The notes beneath the pieces were generated by a model, which did not search any database, had not been told where the DNA came from, and saw only the letters and a program-made list of their open reading frames with translations. A program made the position numbers and the translations under genes. Positions 1 to 6,181 of a DNA stretch of 8,443 nt are shown one piece after another. Each line of letters begins with the position of its first letter. Position 1 is the first letter of the stretch. Where the stretch lies: contig DSBZ01000257.1 in NCBI GenBank assembly GCA_011057175.1, positions 1 through 8,443 of the forward strand, read 5' to 3'. The DNA is from Candidatus Acetothermia bacterium (GTDB taxonomy: Bacteria > Bipolaricaulota > Bipolaricaulia > Bipolaricaulales > Bipolaricaulaceae).

Positions 1-191
1 GCGGGCCCACGGGGTGGGTGGGGCGGGAGGGCGTAGCGCTCACCGACCTCCGTCCGTCCGGCGTGGCGGAGTTCTCCGGGGAGCGGGTGGACGTGGTGAC
101 CGAGGGCGGGTTCGTCCCGAAGGGGAGGCCCGTGGTGATCGTGCGGGACGAGGGGTACCGCAAGGTCGTGCGACCGGCCAAGGAGGGCTAG
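1..191 (+). CDS. NfeD-like protein, C-terminal end (partial)
   Basis: The 5' end lies outside the window. The readable frame starts at base 3 and ends at TAG 189-191, giving about 62 residues. The pattern GREGVALTDLRPSG, then GERVDVVTEGGFVPKG and a final hydrophobic beta strand (VVIVRDEG), is the OB-fold domain that closes NfeD family proteins. These proteins are membrane-anchored partners of flotillin/stomatin (SPFH) proteins. Long versions also carry a ClpP-like protease domain, but whether this copy has one cannot be seen. The next gene, floA, starts on the base after the stop codon, and its ribosome binding site (180-186) lies inside this coding end. The two are therefore almost certainly cotranscribed, as in other nfeD-floA pairs. 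Family assignment is confident; the subtype is not resolved. Confidence 0.85.
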   Translation, partial: GPTGWVGREGVALTDLRPSGVAEFSGERVDVVTEGGFVPKGRPVVIVRDEGYRKVVRPAKEG

Positions 192-1196
192 ATGGAAGGG
201 ATTGGTTTGTACGTGCTGATTGGGCTTGCGCTCCTGTTGCTGTGGCTGTTCTTCTACTTCGTCCCGGTGGGGCTGTGGGTCTCCGCCCTCGCCGCAGGGC
301 TCCCCGTGGGGCCGATGACGTTCATCGGGATGCGCCTGCGGAAGGTGAACCCCCACCGGGTGATCACGCCCATGATCGCAGCATGGAAGGCGGGGATCAA
401 GCTCTCCACCTCCGACCTCGAGGCCCACTACCTCGCGGGGGGGAACGTGGAGCGGGTGGTGCGGGCGCTCATCTCCGCCGACAAGGCGGGGATCGCCCTC
501 GGGTTCCAGCGCGCGGCGGCGATCGACCTCGCCGGCCGCGACGTGTACGACGCGGTGGCGATGAGCGTGAACCCGCGGGTGATCGAGACGCCCAAGATTG
601 CGGCCGTGGCCAAGGACGGGATCGAGCTCCTCGCGGTCGCCAAGATCACCGTGCGTGCCAACATCGAGCGGCTGGTGGGCGGGGCCACCGAGGCCACCGT
701 GATCGCCCGGGTGGGAGAGGGGATCGTGTCCGCGATTGGGTCCGCCAACACCCACAAGGACGTCCTGGAGAACCCGGACTCGATCTCCAAGCTCGTGCTC
801 TCCAAGGGGCTCGATGCCGGCACGGCGTTCGAGATCCTCTCCATCGACATCGCTGATGTCGACGTGGGCCGGAACATCGGGGCCGAGCTCCAGACCGCCC
901 AGGCCGAGGCCGACCTCAAGGTGGCGCGGGCCAAGGCCGAGGAGCGGCGGGCGATGGCCATCGCCCGGGAGCAGGAGATGTCCGCGCTCGTCCAGGAGCG
1001 GCGGGCGGCGGTGGTGGAGGCCGAGGCGGAGATCCCGCGGGCGATCGCCGAGGCGTTCCGGAAAGGCCAACTCGGGATCATGGACTACTACCGGCTGCGG
1101 AACATCCAGGCCGACACGGCGATGCGCGAGGGGATCGCCAAGGGCGAGGACAAGCCCCGCACGCAGGAGGAGCCCCCGGCAGGAGGCAGGCGGTGA
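192..1196 (+). CDS. floA: Flotillin-like protein FloA (SPFH scaffold of membrane microdomains)
   Basis: This 334-residue protein matches bacterial FloA in length and order. A hydrophobic membrane segment lies near residues 5-40, followed by an SPFH-type domain at about 45-225. An alanine/glutamate-rich coiled coil covers about 230-292 ([18 protein letters not shown] and onward), and the C-terminal part contains [18 protein letters not shown]. FloA proteins oligomerise at the inner face of the cytoplasmic membrane and organise functional microdomains; that is family knowledge, not visible here. The start at ATG 192 is supported by AAGGAGG at 180-186 with 5 nt spacing, and it directly follows the NfeD stop codon. 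The gene ends in GTGA, where a further small ORF begins. The C-terminal tail (residues 317-334) is charged and proline-rich, probably disordered. No truncation or frameshift is seen. Confidence 0.95.
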   Translation: MEGIGLYVLIGLALLLLWLFFYFVPVGLWVSALAAGLPVGPMTFIGMRLRKVNPHRVITPMIAAWKAGIKLSTSDLEAHYLAGGNVERVVRALISADKAGIALGFQRAAAIDLAGRDVYDAVAMSVNPRVIETPKIAAVAKDGIELLAVAKITVRANIERLVGGATEATVIARVGEGIVSAIGSANTHKDVLENPDSISKLVLSKGLDAGTAFEILSIDIADVDVGRNIGAELQTAQAEADLKVARAKAEERRAMAIAREQEMSALVQERRAAVVEAEAEIPRAIAEAFRKGQLGIMDYYRLRNIQADTAMREGIAKGEDKPRTQEEPPAGGRR

Positions 1197-1324
1197 CGCG
1201 GGACCTCGCGGCGGCGCTGCGGGCGCTTCTGCGGTCGGATCCCCGGGTGGCGATCGTCCTCGCAGAGGTCCTCGGCCCGCCCGTGGGTTCCCCGGCTGCC
1301 TTGCCCCGGCCGTGGGAGGGGTGA
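1193..1324 (+). CDS. Small hypothetical protein translationally coupled to floA (43 aa)
   Basis: A GTG start at 1193 overlaps the floA stop (GTGA). AGGAGG at 1181-1186 sits 6 nt upstream, inside the floA coding end. The frame runs 43 codons to TGA 1322-1324. The product begins [20 protein letters not shown], followed by IVLAEVLG and a proline-rich tail ([15 protein letters not shown]). The N-terminal half looks like one amphipathic helix or helix pair with no membrane segment. I do not recognise a family. Arguments for a real gene are the strong ribosome binding site, the overlapping start and its position at the end of the nfeD-floA unit, just before a terminator-like hairpin. The argument against is that GC-rich DNA readily yields open frames this short. 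If real, it would be made in proportion to FloA by translational coupling. Confidence 0.5.
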   Translation: MTRDLAAALRALLRSDPRVAIVLAEVLGPPVGSPAALPRPWEG

Positions 1325-1338
1325 GGGAGTGACCCGGG

Positions 1339-1361
1339 GGAACCGTTCGGGAGCGGGTTCC
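1339..1361 (+). repeat. Imperfect hairpin downstream of the floA unit
   Basis: GGAACC (1339-1344) pairs with GGTTCC (1356-1361). Inside this, GTT (1345-1347) can pair with AGC (1352-1354) around a CGGG loop, with G1355 bulged, giving about nine pairs. It starts 15 nt after the stop of the small ORF. There is no T-run after it, so it may be an mRNA 3'-end structure or part of a weak terminator rather than a classical intrinsic terminator. Confidence 0.35.
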
Positions 1362-1414
1362 TTGGGCTCCGCGGGTTCTCCAAAGGTTCCCCGCCGTCCC
1401 TCTACCCCGAGGGG

Positions 1415-1452
1415 GGAAAGTGGGCCTACGTAGGATGCCTAGCCCGCTTTCC
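1415..1452 (+). terminator. Candidate terminator hairpin between convergent floA and MFS units
   Basis: GGAAAGTGGGC (1415-1425) pairs over 11 positions with GCCCGCTTTCC (1442-1452), with one G-T wobble. The 16-nt loop can fold again (TAGG 1431-1434 with CCTA 1438-1441). A perfect palindrome CCTACGTAGG lies at 1425-1434. The element sits in the roughly 220-bp gap between the floA unit (plus) and the MFS gene (minus), where a terminator is expected. The sequence after it on the plus strand is pyrimidine-rich (TACCGTCCTCTT) but not a clean T-tract. Read from the minus strand the wobble becomes a C-A mismatch, so it fits the floA transcript best. Confidence 0.5.
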
Positions 1453-1547
1453 TACCGTCCTCTTGAGAACGAGCGCGAGGGGCCCCAAGCCTTTCCTGGG
1501 CCGAGGTCTCATCTGATCCGATGCGCGCGGGGCGCTATCCATCCCGG

Positions 1548-2726
1548 CTACGGGCTCCCCGCGGCCACGGGCCGCGGGGCGAGCTCGCGAGAGAAGAGGA
1601 GCACGGCCAAGACTCCCCCGGCCACGCCGAGCGCCGCCCCGAGGTACATCGGGGCGGAGATCCCGAGGAGGTCGAACGCCGTGCCGGCCAGGATTGGCCC
1701 GAGCATCTGCCCGGCGGCGAACGCGGAGTTCTGCACCCCGGCCAGGGTCCCCATCCCGTGGGACCGTCCGGCCTCGGTGCGGATCGCCAGGACCGACGCC
1801 CGCCCAAGGGCACTTGCCACCCCCATCGCCGCGGACAGGGCCACCACCCCCGCGAGGTCGCGCACGAGAGGCACGAAGAACATCGGGATCGGGGAAAGCA
1901 ACGCCCCCACCGCGATCTGGGGCAACCGCCGGAACCGGTCGGCGAGGTAGCCGAAGGGGATTTGGCACAGCCCCTCCCCGAGGAGGTACCCCGTGAGCAC
2001 GAGCCCGATCGCGGACTCGCTGTGGCCGTGGCTGTCCGCAAGGAGCGGCCAGAACGAGTTGAACGACTGGCGCCAAAGCCCCCGGGTGGCGAAGTACACG
2101 ATCAGCCCGATCACCGCCGGGCTGCGGACGGCGGCGCGGAGGTTCGGCGCCGCCCTGGAGGCGCCTCCCCGCGGGGCCTTCCGGTCGTCGGGGACCCACC
2201 GCGCAACCCCGATCAGGGCGAGAAGGGACAGGATTCCCATCGCGTAGAACGGGGCCTCGAGCGACCAGCTCTCCACGAGGTACCCCCCGAGGAGGGGCCC
2301 GAGGGCCATCCCCGCGAACATCGAGGCGTAGAAGATGTTCGTGATCCGCCCCTCCCGCCCGACCGGGGTGAGGTCGCCCACGTAGGCCTGGGCAATCGGG
2401 GTCACGAGGATCGAGCCCACGCCATGCAGGAGCCGAAACAGCCCCATCTGCCACAGGCTCTGGGCCACGATGTACAGGACCGACACCGCAGCGTAGGCCC
2501 CGAGGCCCCACACGATGAGGCGCTTGCGGCCCACCCGGTCGGAGAGGACCCCCGCCACCGGCCCAAGGAGGAGGCGGGAGAGGGAGAAGGCGGCGAACAC
2601 GGCCCCCACGGCCATCCCGCCGGCCCCGAACGAGCGGATGTACAGGGGCATGATCGGAGCGATGATCCCCATCCCGATCATCGCCACGGACACGGCGATG
2701 AAGAGGGGGATGAACGTGGCGAGCAT
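1548..2726 (-). CDS. Major facilitator superfamily transporter (DHA1-like, drug/metabolite efflux)
   Basis: This 392-residue, strongly hydrophobic protein has the pattern of a 12-helix MFS transporter. MFS motif A is clear at residues 59-70 (GVLSDRVGRKRL), with a weaker copy in the second half at 259-270 (GYLADRFRR). The TM4 arginine motif (FRLLHGVG, R98) is present. Motif C of proton antiporters (AGMALGPLLGG, 138-148) supports drug:H+ antiport in the cytoplasmic membrane. The substrate cannot be read from sequence. The start chosen is ATG at 2724-2726, because it puts TM1 (MLATFIPLFIAVSVAMIGMG) at the N-terminus; the open frame continues upstream only as a shadow of the preceding gene. No good ribosome binding site precedes it, and TTG at 2733-2735 is an in-frame alternative. 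It begins 19 nt after the stop of the GNAT gene, so the two probably form one operon. Confidence 0.9.
   Translation of the reverse strand: MLATFIPLFIAVSVAMIGMGIIAPIMPLYIRSFGAGGMAVGAVFAAFSLSRLLLGPVAGVLSDRVGRKRLIVWGLGAYAAVSVLYIVAQSLWQMGLFRLLHGVGSILVTPIAQAYVGDLTPVGREGRITNIFYASMFAGMALGPLLGGYLVESWSLEAPFYAMGILSLLALIGVARWVPDDRKAPRGGASRAAPNLRAAVRSPAVIGLIVYFATRGLWRQSFNSFWPLLADSHGHSESAIGLVLTGYLLGEGLCQIPFGYLADRFRRLPQIAVGALLSPIPMFFVPLVRDLAGVVALSAAMGVASALGRASVLAIRTEAGRSHGMGTLAGVQNSAFAAGQMLGPILAGTAFDLLGISAPMYLGAALGVAGGVLAVLLFSRELAPRPVAAGSP
1557..1579. repeat. Perfect GC-only inverted repeat at the 3' end of the MFS gene
   Basis: CCCCGCGGCC (1557-1566) and GGCCGCGGGG (1570-1579) form a perfect 10-bp inverted repeat around a 3-nt loop. 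It lies within the last ten codons of the MFS gene, coding for its PRPVAAG tail, and ends 7 bp before the stop codon. In the minus-strand transcript it would be a very stable hairpin. There is no T-run after it. It could stabilise the mRNA 3' end or contribute to termination, or be a by-product of GC-rich codons. Confidence 0.45.
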
Positions 2727-2745
2727 AGGCCCCAAGGATAGCGGA

Positions 2746-3408
2746 TCAGGCGCCCCCGGGCGATCGGCCCCCTCCCGGGGGCGCGGGTTGCCGGACGAGG
2801 GCCCAGGCAGTGAGGTCGGTCCCTGGAATCCTGGACTCGGCAAGCACGCGGAACCCGAAATGCTCGTACATCGCGACGGCGTCCCCATTGACGGTGTCCA
2901 CGTAGCAGGGCCGGCCCTCTCGGTCGAGCCGGGCCAGGACCGGCCGGAGGAGGCGGCTTGCGTGCCCCCTCCCCCGGAACTCCGGCCGCACCCCGAGGAC
3001 GAACAGGAACAGGTGGTCCGCCGGCGCGAGCTCGCGGTGGAGGGCGTCGAGGTACGCTGCGGCCCCACGCATCCTCCCTCCCCCGTTCCGGCCCAGGGTC
3101 ACCAACACCGCGAGCGGAACTGCGCGGAGGGTCTTGCCTGCGGTCAGCGGGAAGTGGGGGGAGGGGACCCACGCCGCGATCCCCTCCATCGCCGGAGACG
3201 AGGCGTAGGCCTCGCCCCACCGCAGGGCGTAGCCGAGGGCCGCGGCGGAGAACGCCCGGGCCAGGGGCTTCCGGCGCTCCGGGTCCGGGACGGCGTGGAC
3301 GAGGAGGGGGTAGTCCGCGAACGCCTCCGCCAGGGCCGCAGTCGCGGCCGGGAGCTCCCCCCGGGTCAGCCGGAGAAGCCGCGCTTGCCCGCCCCGCGGG
3401 TCTCCCAT
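2746..3408 (-). CDS. GNAT family N-acetyltransferase
   Basis: The 220-residue protein carries the acetyl-CoA binding signature of GNAT enzymes near its C-terminal half: LFLFVLGVRPEFRGRGHASR at about 134-152, with the R-G-R-G-H-A pyrophosphate loop at 145-150. A later segment reads YVDTVNGDAVAMYEHFGFRV (169-188), with the N and the Y.HFGF element typical of the superfamily. The N-terminal part (LTRGELPAATAALAEAFADYP) is the usual first beta strand plus helices. GNATs move an acetyl group from acetyl-CoA to an amine; the acceptor is unknown. The start ATG 3406-3408 has AAGGAGA 5 nt upstream (3414-3420). The C-terminus is a Pro/Gly-rich tail. The MFS gene follows closely on the same strand, so acetylation and export of the same compound class is a reasonable inference. 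Confidence 0.9.
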   Translation of the reverse strand: MGDPRGGQARLLRLTRGELPAATAALAEAFADYPLLVHAVPDPERRKPLARAFSAAALGYALRWGEAYASSPAMEGIAAWVPSPHFPLTAGKTLRAVPLAVLVTLGRNGGGRMRGAAAYLDALHRELAPADHLFLFVLGVRPEFRGRGHASRLLRPVLARLDREGRPCYVDTVNGDAVAMYEHFGFRVLAESRIPGTDLTAWALVRQPAPPGGGRSPGGA

Positions 3409-3431
3409 TGTCGTCTCCTTGATCCCCGCCT

Positions 3432-3451
3432 GCGCCCTGGGCGCCAGTATA
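3432..3451 (-). promoter_or_regulatory. Candidate -10 box and overlapping palindrome upstream of the GNAT-MFS operon
   Basis: On the minus strand TATACT (3446-3451) resembles a sigma-70 -10 element. No recognisable -35 box lies 16-18 bp further upstream. Immediately downstream, GCGCCC (3432-3437) and GGGCGC (3439-3444) form a palindrome around one central base, which falls near the expected transcription start. This position suits a repressor operator. The arrangement is suggestive only. Confidence 0.35.
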
Positions 3452-3472
3452 GGGCATCAGGGGTGGGATCGC

Positions 3473-3498
3473 GGGCGACGGGGTACCATGGGTCGCCC
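3473..3498. promoter_or_regulatory. Inverted repeat in the divergent GNAT/GNAT promoter region
   Basis: GGGCGAC (3473-3479) and GTCGCCC (3492-3498) form a perfect 7-bp inverted repeat with a 12-nt spacer that contains the palindrome GGTACC. It lies upstream of the candidate -10 box of the minus-strand operon and just before the ribosome binding site (AGGAGG, 3505-3510) of the plus-strand gene. It could be an operator serving both genes, or a hairpin in the 5' UTR of the plus-strand gene. The right arm runs into a run of nine C (3496-3504). Confidence 0.35.
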
Positions 3499-3515
3499 CC
3501 CCCCAGGAGGATGGC

Positions 3516-4556
3516 ATGCCACAAGCGAGGGTGTGGATCGAGCGGTTTGATCCGGCAACGGCGCGCGCGGAGGCGTGGCGGGGCTTTCACGCCCTGTCGA
3601 ACGCGATCCGGGCCGAGTGGTGGCCGGATGATCCGCCACGGCCCCTCCCTGTCCTACGCACCTTGCTCACCTCGATCCCCCCGGTGTGGGGGCTGCAGTG
3701 GTGGGTGGCCTGGCATCGGGGCCGGGTCGTGGGAGGCGCCGAGCTCGAGATGCACCGCACGAAGGAGAACCGCCACCTGGCGTGGTGCCAAGTGAACGTT
3801 CACCCCAACCACCGGCGGAAGGGGATCGGCACGGCGCTCCTGAGGGTGGTGGCCGAGGCGGCGCGGGACGACGGCCGGAGGCTCCTCACGTTCGCCACCG
3901 GCTCCACCGCCCCCTCGGGGGACGCGTTCGCCCGGAGACTCGGGGCGAAGCCCGGCCTGGTCAACGAGACGAACCAGCTCCGGGTCGCCGACGTGGATCC
4001 TGCGCTCCTTCAGTCCTGGCAGGAGCGGGCCCCGCGCGGCCTCTTTCAGCTCGGCGCGTGGGAGGGCCCATACCCCGAGGCCGACCTCTCCGACGTAGTG
4101 CGGATGCACGAGGTCATGAACACCGCCCCCCGGGGGGAACTCGACATGGAGGACTTCCACTGGACCCCAGAGCTCATCCGGGAGCAGGAGGAGTACCACC
4201 GCCAGCGCGGTCTGGAGCGGTGGACGGTCTACGCCCGCCACATCCCCACAGGCCGGATCGCCGGGTTCACCGAGGTCGCCTGGAACCGCGACGAGCCGGA
4301 GATCCTCCACCAGTGGGGGACCGGGGTGTTCCCGGAGTTCCGCGGCCACGGCCTGGGGAAGTGGCTGAAGGCGGCGATGCTCGCGAAGGTCCTCCGCGAG
4401 CGGCCCCAGGTGCGGTTCGTCCGCACGGGGAACGCGACCACGAACGCCCCGATGCTCAAGATCAACCACGAGCTCGGGTTCCGGCTGTACAACACGGTGA
4501 CCCTCTGGCAGATTCCCGTGGAGAACGCGCTCGCTTACGCGACGGGAGAACGGTAG
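3516..4556 (+). CDS. Tandem-domain GNAT family acetyltransferase
   Basis: The 346-residue protein contains two GNAT domains. The first (about residues 5-160) has [20 protein letters not shown] at 93-112 with the R-R-K-G-I-G acetyl-CoA loop. The second (about 185-335) has [16 protein letters not shown] at 270-285 with R-G-H-G-L-G, followed by [16 protein letters not shown] (309-324), a clear GNAT C-terminal signature. Both loops look intact, so neither half is obviously dead. Double GNAT proteins include mycothiol synthase-like enzymes and various small-molecule acetyltransferases, but nothing here identifies the substrate. The start ATG 3516 has AGGAGG (3505-3510) 5 nt upstream; ATG 3511 is too close to it and out of frame. 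The protein is tryptophan-rich for its size ([14 protein letters not shown]). It is divergent from the other GNAT gene but not closely similar to it. Confidence 0.92.
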   Translation: MPQARVWIERFDPATARAEAWRGFHALSNAIRAEWWPDDPPRPLPVLRTLLTSIPPVWGLQWWVAWHRGRVVGGAELEMHRTKENRHLAWCQVNVHPNHRRKGIGTALLRVVAEAARDDGRRLLTFATGSTAPSGDAFARRLGAKPGLVNETNQLRVADVDPALLQSWQERAPRGLFQLGAWEGPYPEADLSDVVRMHEVMNTAPRGELDMEDFHWTPELIREQEEYHRQRGLERWTVYARHIPTGRIAGFTEVAWNRDEPEILHQWGTGVFPEFRGHGLGKWLKAAMLAKVLRERPQVRFVRTGNATTNAPMLKINHELGFRLYNTVTLWQIPVENALAYATGER

Positions 4557-4559
4557 CCC

Positions 4560-4587
4560 CTGAGCCCGGCCGGGATCAAGGTACAAT
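4560..4587 (+). promoter_or_regulatory. Candidate sigma-70 type promoter of the S10 peptidase gene
   Basis: TACAAT (4582-4587) matches the -10 consensus at five of six positions. CTGAGC (4560-4565), 16 bp upstream, is a weak -35 (TGA core). A start near 4594 would give a leader of about 18 nt containing AGAGGAGGGG before ATG 4612. The position, in the 55-bp gap after the GNAT gene, fits an independent transcription unit. Confidence 0.45.
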
Positions 4588-4611
4588 CGCGCGAAAGAGG
4601 AGGGGTTCCCG

Positions 4612-6072
4612 ATGGCGGAGGAGAAGGGGAAGAAGGAAGGCGAGGCGACCCAGGAGAAGAAGCGCAAGCTCCTCGGGATCGAGCCCGTGGAGACGCACCA
4701 CGAGCTCGTCCTGCGCGGGGAAAAGCTCTCCTATACAGCGCGGGCAGGGGTGATCCCCCTTCGCGACCCGTTCGACGAGACGGAGGCGGAGATCTTCTTC
4801 GTCGCCTACGAGCTCGACGGAGCGGCGGACCGCTTCTCGCGACCGCTTGTCTTCGCGTTCAACGGCGGACCCGGCTCGGCCGCGATCTGGCTCCACATGG
4901 GGGCGCTGGGGCCGAAGCGGGTGGTGATGGAGAAGGAAGGATGGATGCCCGCTCCCCCTTACCGCTACGAGGACAACGCCCACACCTGGCTCGACCAGGC
5001 TGACCTCGTGTTCATCGACCCCGTTGGCACAGGGTTCAGCCGAGCCGCGAAGGTCGACCTGGACAAGAAGTTCTGGAGCTTCAAGGGCGACATCGAGTCG
5101 GTGGGGGAGTTCATCCGCCTCTACCTCACGCGCTACAAGCGGTGGACGTCGCCCCTGTTCCTGGCCGGGGAGAGCTACGGCACGACCCGCGCCGCTGGAC
5201 TGGCGGGGCACCTCGTGGATCGCGGGATCGCGTTCAACGGGATCGTCCTCGTCTCGACCGCCCTCGATCTGGCCGCGATCCGGTTCATGCCCGGGAACGA
5301 CCTTCCGTACCAGCTCTTCGTCCCCACGTACACGGCTACGGCGTGGTACCACGGGCGCCTCGGTGAGGAGCTTCAGAAGCGTCCCCTGTCCGATCTGATG
5401 GCGGAGGTCAAGGCGTGGTCGGAGGGGGAGTTGACCCTCGCCCTCATGAAGGGGGACCGCCTCGGGGAGGATGAACGGCGCTTTGTGGCCGAGAGACTCG
5501 CTGCCTACACCGGCCTCGATCCCGACTACGTCCTCGGGACGAACCTCCGCCTCGAGATCTTCCGGTTCTGCAAAGAGCTCCTGCGCGAGGAGCGCCGGAG
5601 CGTGGGGCGCATCGACTCCCGGTTCAAGGGAGTGGAGGCGTTGGCCGTGACCGAGCGGCCGGAGTTCGACCCGTCGATGGTCGCCATCACCCCGCCCTTC
5701 ACCGCCGCGTTCAACCACTACGCCCGCGCCGAGCTCGGGATCGAGACGGACCTCACCTACGAGACGTTGAGCCGGACCGTGAACGAGAACTGGGAGTGGG
5801 AGAAGGGGGCGATGCCCGCCACCGGGGAGGCCCTCCGCAGCGCGATCGCCAAGAACCCGTATATGAAGGTGTTCGTCGGTCAAGGCTACTACGACCTCGC
5901 CACCCCTTTCTTCGCCACCGAGTACATGCTCAGCCACATGAACGTGGACCCCGCGTTCCGGAAGAACATCGAGATGGAGTGCTACGAAGCGGGACACATG
6001 TTCTACCTCGACGTCGAGTCCTTGGCGGCGTTCCGCGCCGACGTCGAGCGGTTCATCGCCGCAGCGGTGTAG
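4612..6072 (+). CDS. Peptidase S10 family serine carboxypeptidase-like protein, no signal peptide
   Basis: The 486-residue protein has the signatures of serine carboxypeptidases (alpha/beta hydrolase fold). The oxyanion region is FNGGPGSAAIW (NGGPGS at 84-89). The nucleophile elbow AGESYGTTRAAG gives Ser188. FVGQGYYDLATPFFATEYM gives Asp428, and CYEAGHMFYLD gives His462. The triad is therefore complete. Length agrees with bacterial S10 proteins. Family members remove C-terminal residues from peptides, usually outside the cytoplasm or in vacuoles. Here the N-terminus is MAEEKGKKEGEATQEKKRK, highly charged with no hydrophobic segment, so the protein looks cytoplasmic. No better upstream start exists; AGAGGAGGGG at 4596-4605 supports ATG 4612. 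It has its own promoter-like sequence and no obvious functional partner next to it. The exact substrate is unknown. Confidence 0.93.
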   Translation: MAEEKGKKEGEATQEKKRKLLGIEPVETHHELVLRGEKLSYTARAGVIPLRDPFDETEAEIFFVAYELDGAADRFSRPLVFAFNGGPGSAAIWLHMGALGPKRVVMEKEGWMPAPPYRYEDNAHTWLDQADLVFIDPVGTGFSRAAKVDLDKKFWSFKGDIESVGEFIRLYLTRYKRWTSPLFLAGESYGTTRAAGLAGHLVDRGIAFNGIVLVSTALDLAAIRFMPGNDLPYQLFVPTYTATAWYHGRLGEELQKRPLSDLMAEVKAWSEGELTLALMKGDRLGEDERRFVAERLAAYTGLDPDYVLGTNLRLEIFRFCKELLREERRSVGRIDSRFKGVEALAVTERPEFDPSMVAITPPFTAAFNHYARAELGIETDLTYETLSRTVNENWEWEKGAMPATGEALRSAIAKNPYMKVFVGQGYYDLATPFFATEYMLSHMNVDPAFRKNIEMECYEAGHMFYLDVESLAAFRADVERFIAAAV

Positions 6073-6095
6073 GGCGCAGGCCCGGTTACGATCTC

Positions 6096-6123
6096 GGCAA
6101 GGCAGGTCGCCGCCGCTCTTGCC
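6096..6123 (+). repeat. Imperfect hairpin after the S10 peptidase gene
   Basis: GGCAAG (6096-6101) pairs with CTTGCC (6118-6123). GC (6102-6103) with GC (6115-6116) and GG (6105-6106) with CC (6113-6114) can extend the stem around single-base bulges to about ten pairs. It begins 23 nt after the peptidase stop codon. No T-run follows. It may mark the 3' end of the peptidase mRNA. Its right arm overlaps the candidate -35 box of the next unit. Confidence 0.3.
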
Positions 6124-6147
6124 TTCCGCCAGCGATCGTGGTTCAAT
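6119..6147 (+). promoter_or_regulatory. Candidate promoter of the hydrolase remnant / ZIP transporter unit
   Basis: TTGCCT (6119-6124) and TTCAAT (6142-6147) each match the -35 and -10 consensus at four of six positions, with an ideal 17-bp spacer. They lie 34 bp before the most likely start of the remnant reading frame (GTG 6182). If real, this promoter would now mainly serve the ZIP gene downstream. Confidence 0.4.
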
Positions 6148-6181
6148 CCGGGTCGTGGATGATCCCGCTCGGGAACCGAAC

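Larger units (their letters stand above)
1325..1547. other. Convergent intergenic region
   Basis: No convincing gene is present here. Apart from the hairpins at 1339-1361 and 1415-1452, the stretch shows a C/G-rich segment around 1403-1416 (CCCCGAGGGG) and a GC-rich segment at 1475-1502 with short self-complementary pieces. Reading frames across it have no plausible ribosome binding site or recognisable protein pattern. Confidence 0.5.

Noticed and set aside
1521..2741. A 406-codon open frame on the plus strand opposite the MFS gene
   Set aside because: Low-complexity, His/Pro/Arg-rich translation and no ribosome binding site. The opposite strand carries MFS motifs A and C.
2727..3068. N-terminal extension of the MFS protein by about 114 residues
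   Set aside because: The extension overlaps the GNAT gene in another frame and is Ser/Arg/Gly-rich. A standard MFS N-terminus starts at 2726.
2515..3795. A 426-codon plus-strand frame spanning the first GNAT gene and the start of the second
   Set aside because: It crosses two well-supported genes and the promoter gap between them. The translation has no recognisable features.
3654..4667. A 337-codon minus-strand frame opposite the tandem GNAT gene
   Set aside because: It lies antisense to a gene with two GNAT signatures and has no domain pattern of its own.
6119..6181. TTG start at 6119 for the hydrolase remnant
   Set aside because: No ribosome binding site precedes it and the added residues do not resemble the lipase N-terminus. 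The bases fit a -35 box better.
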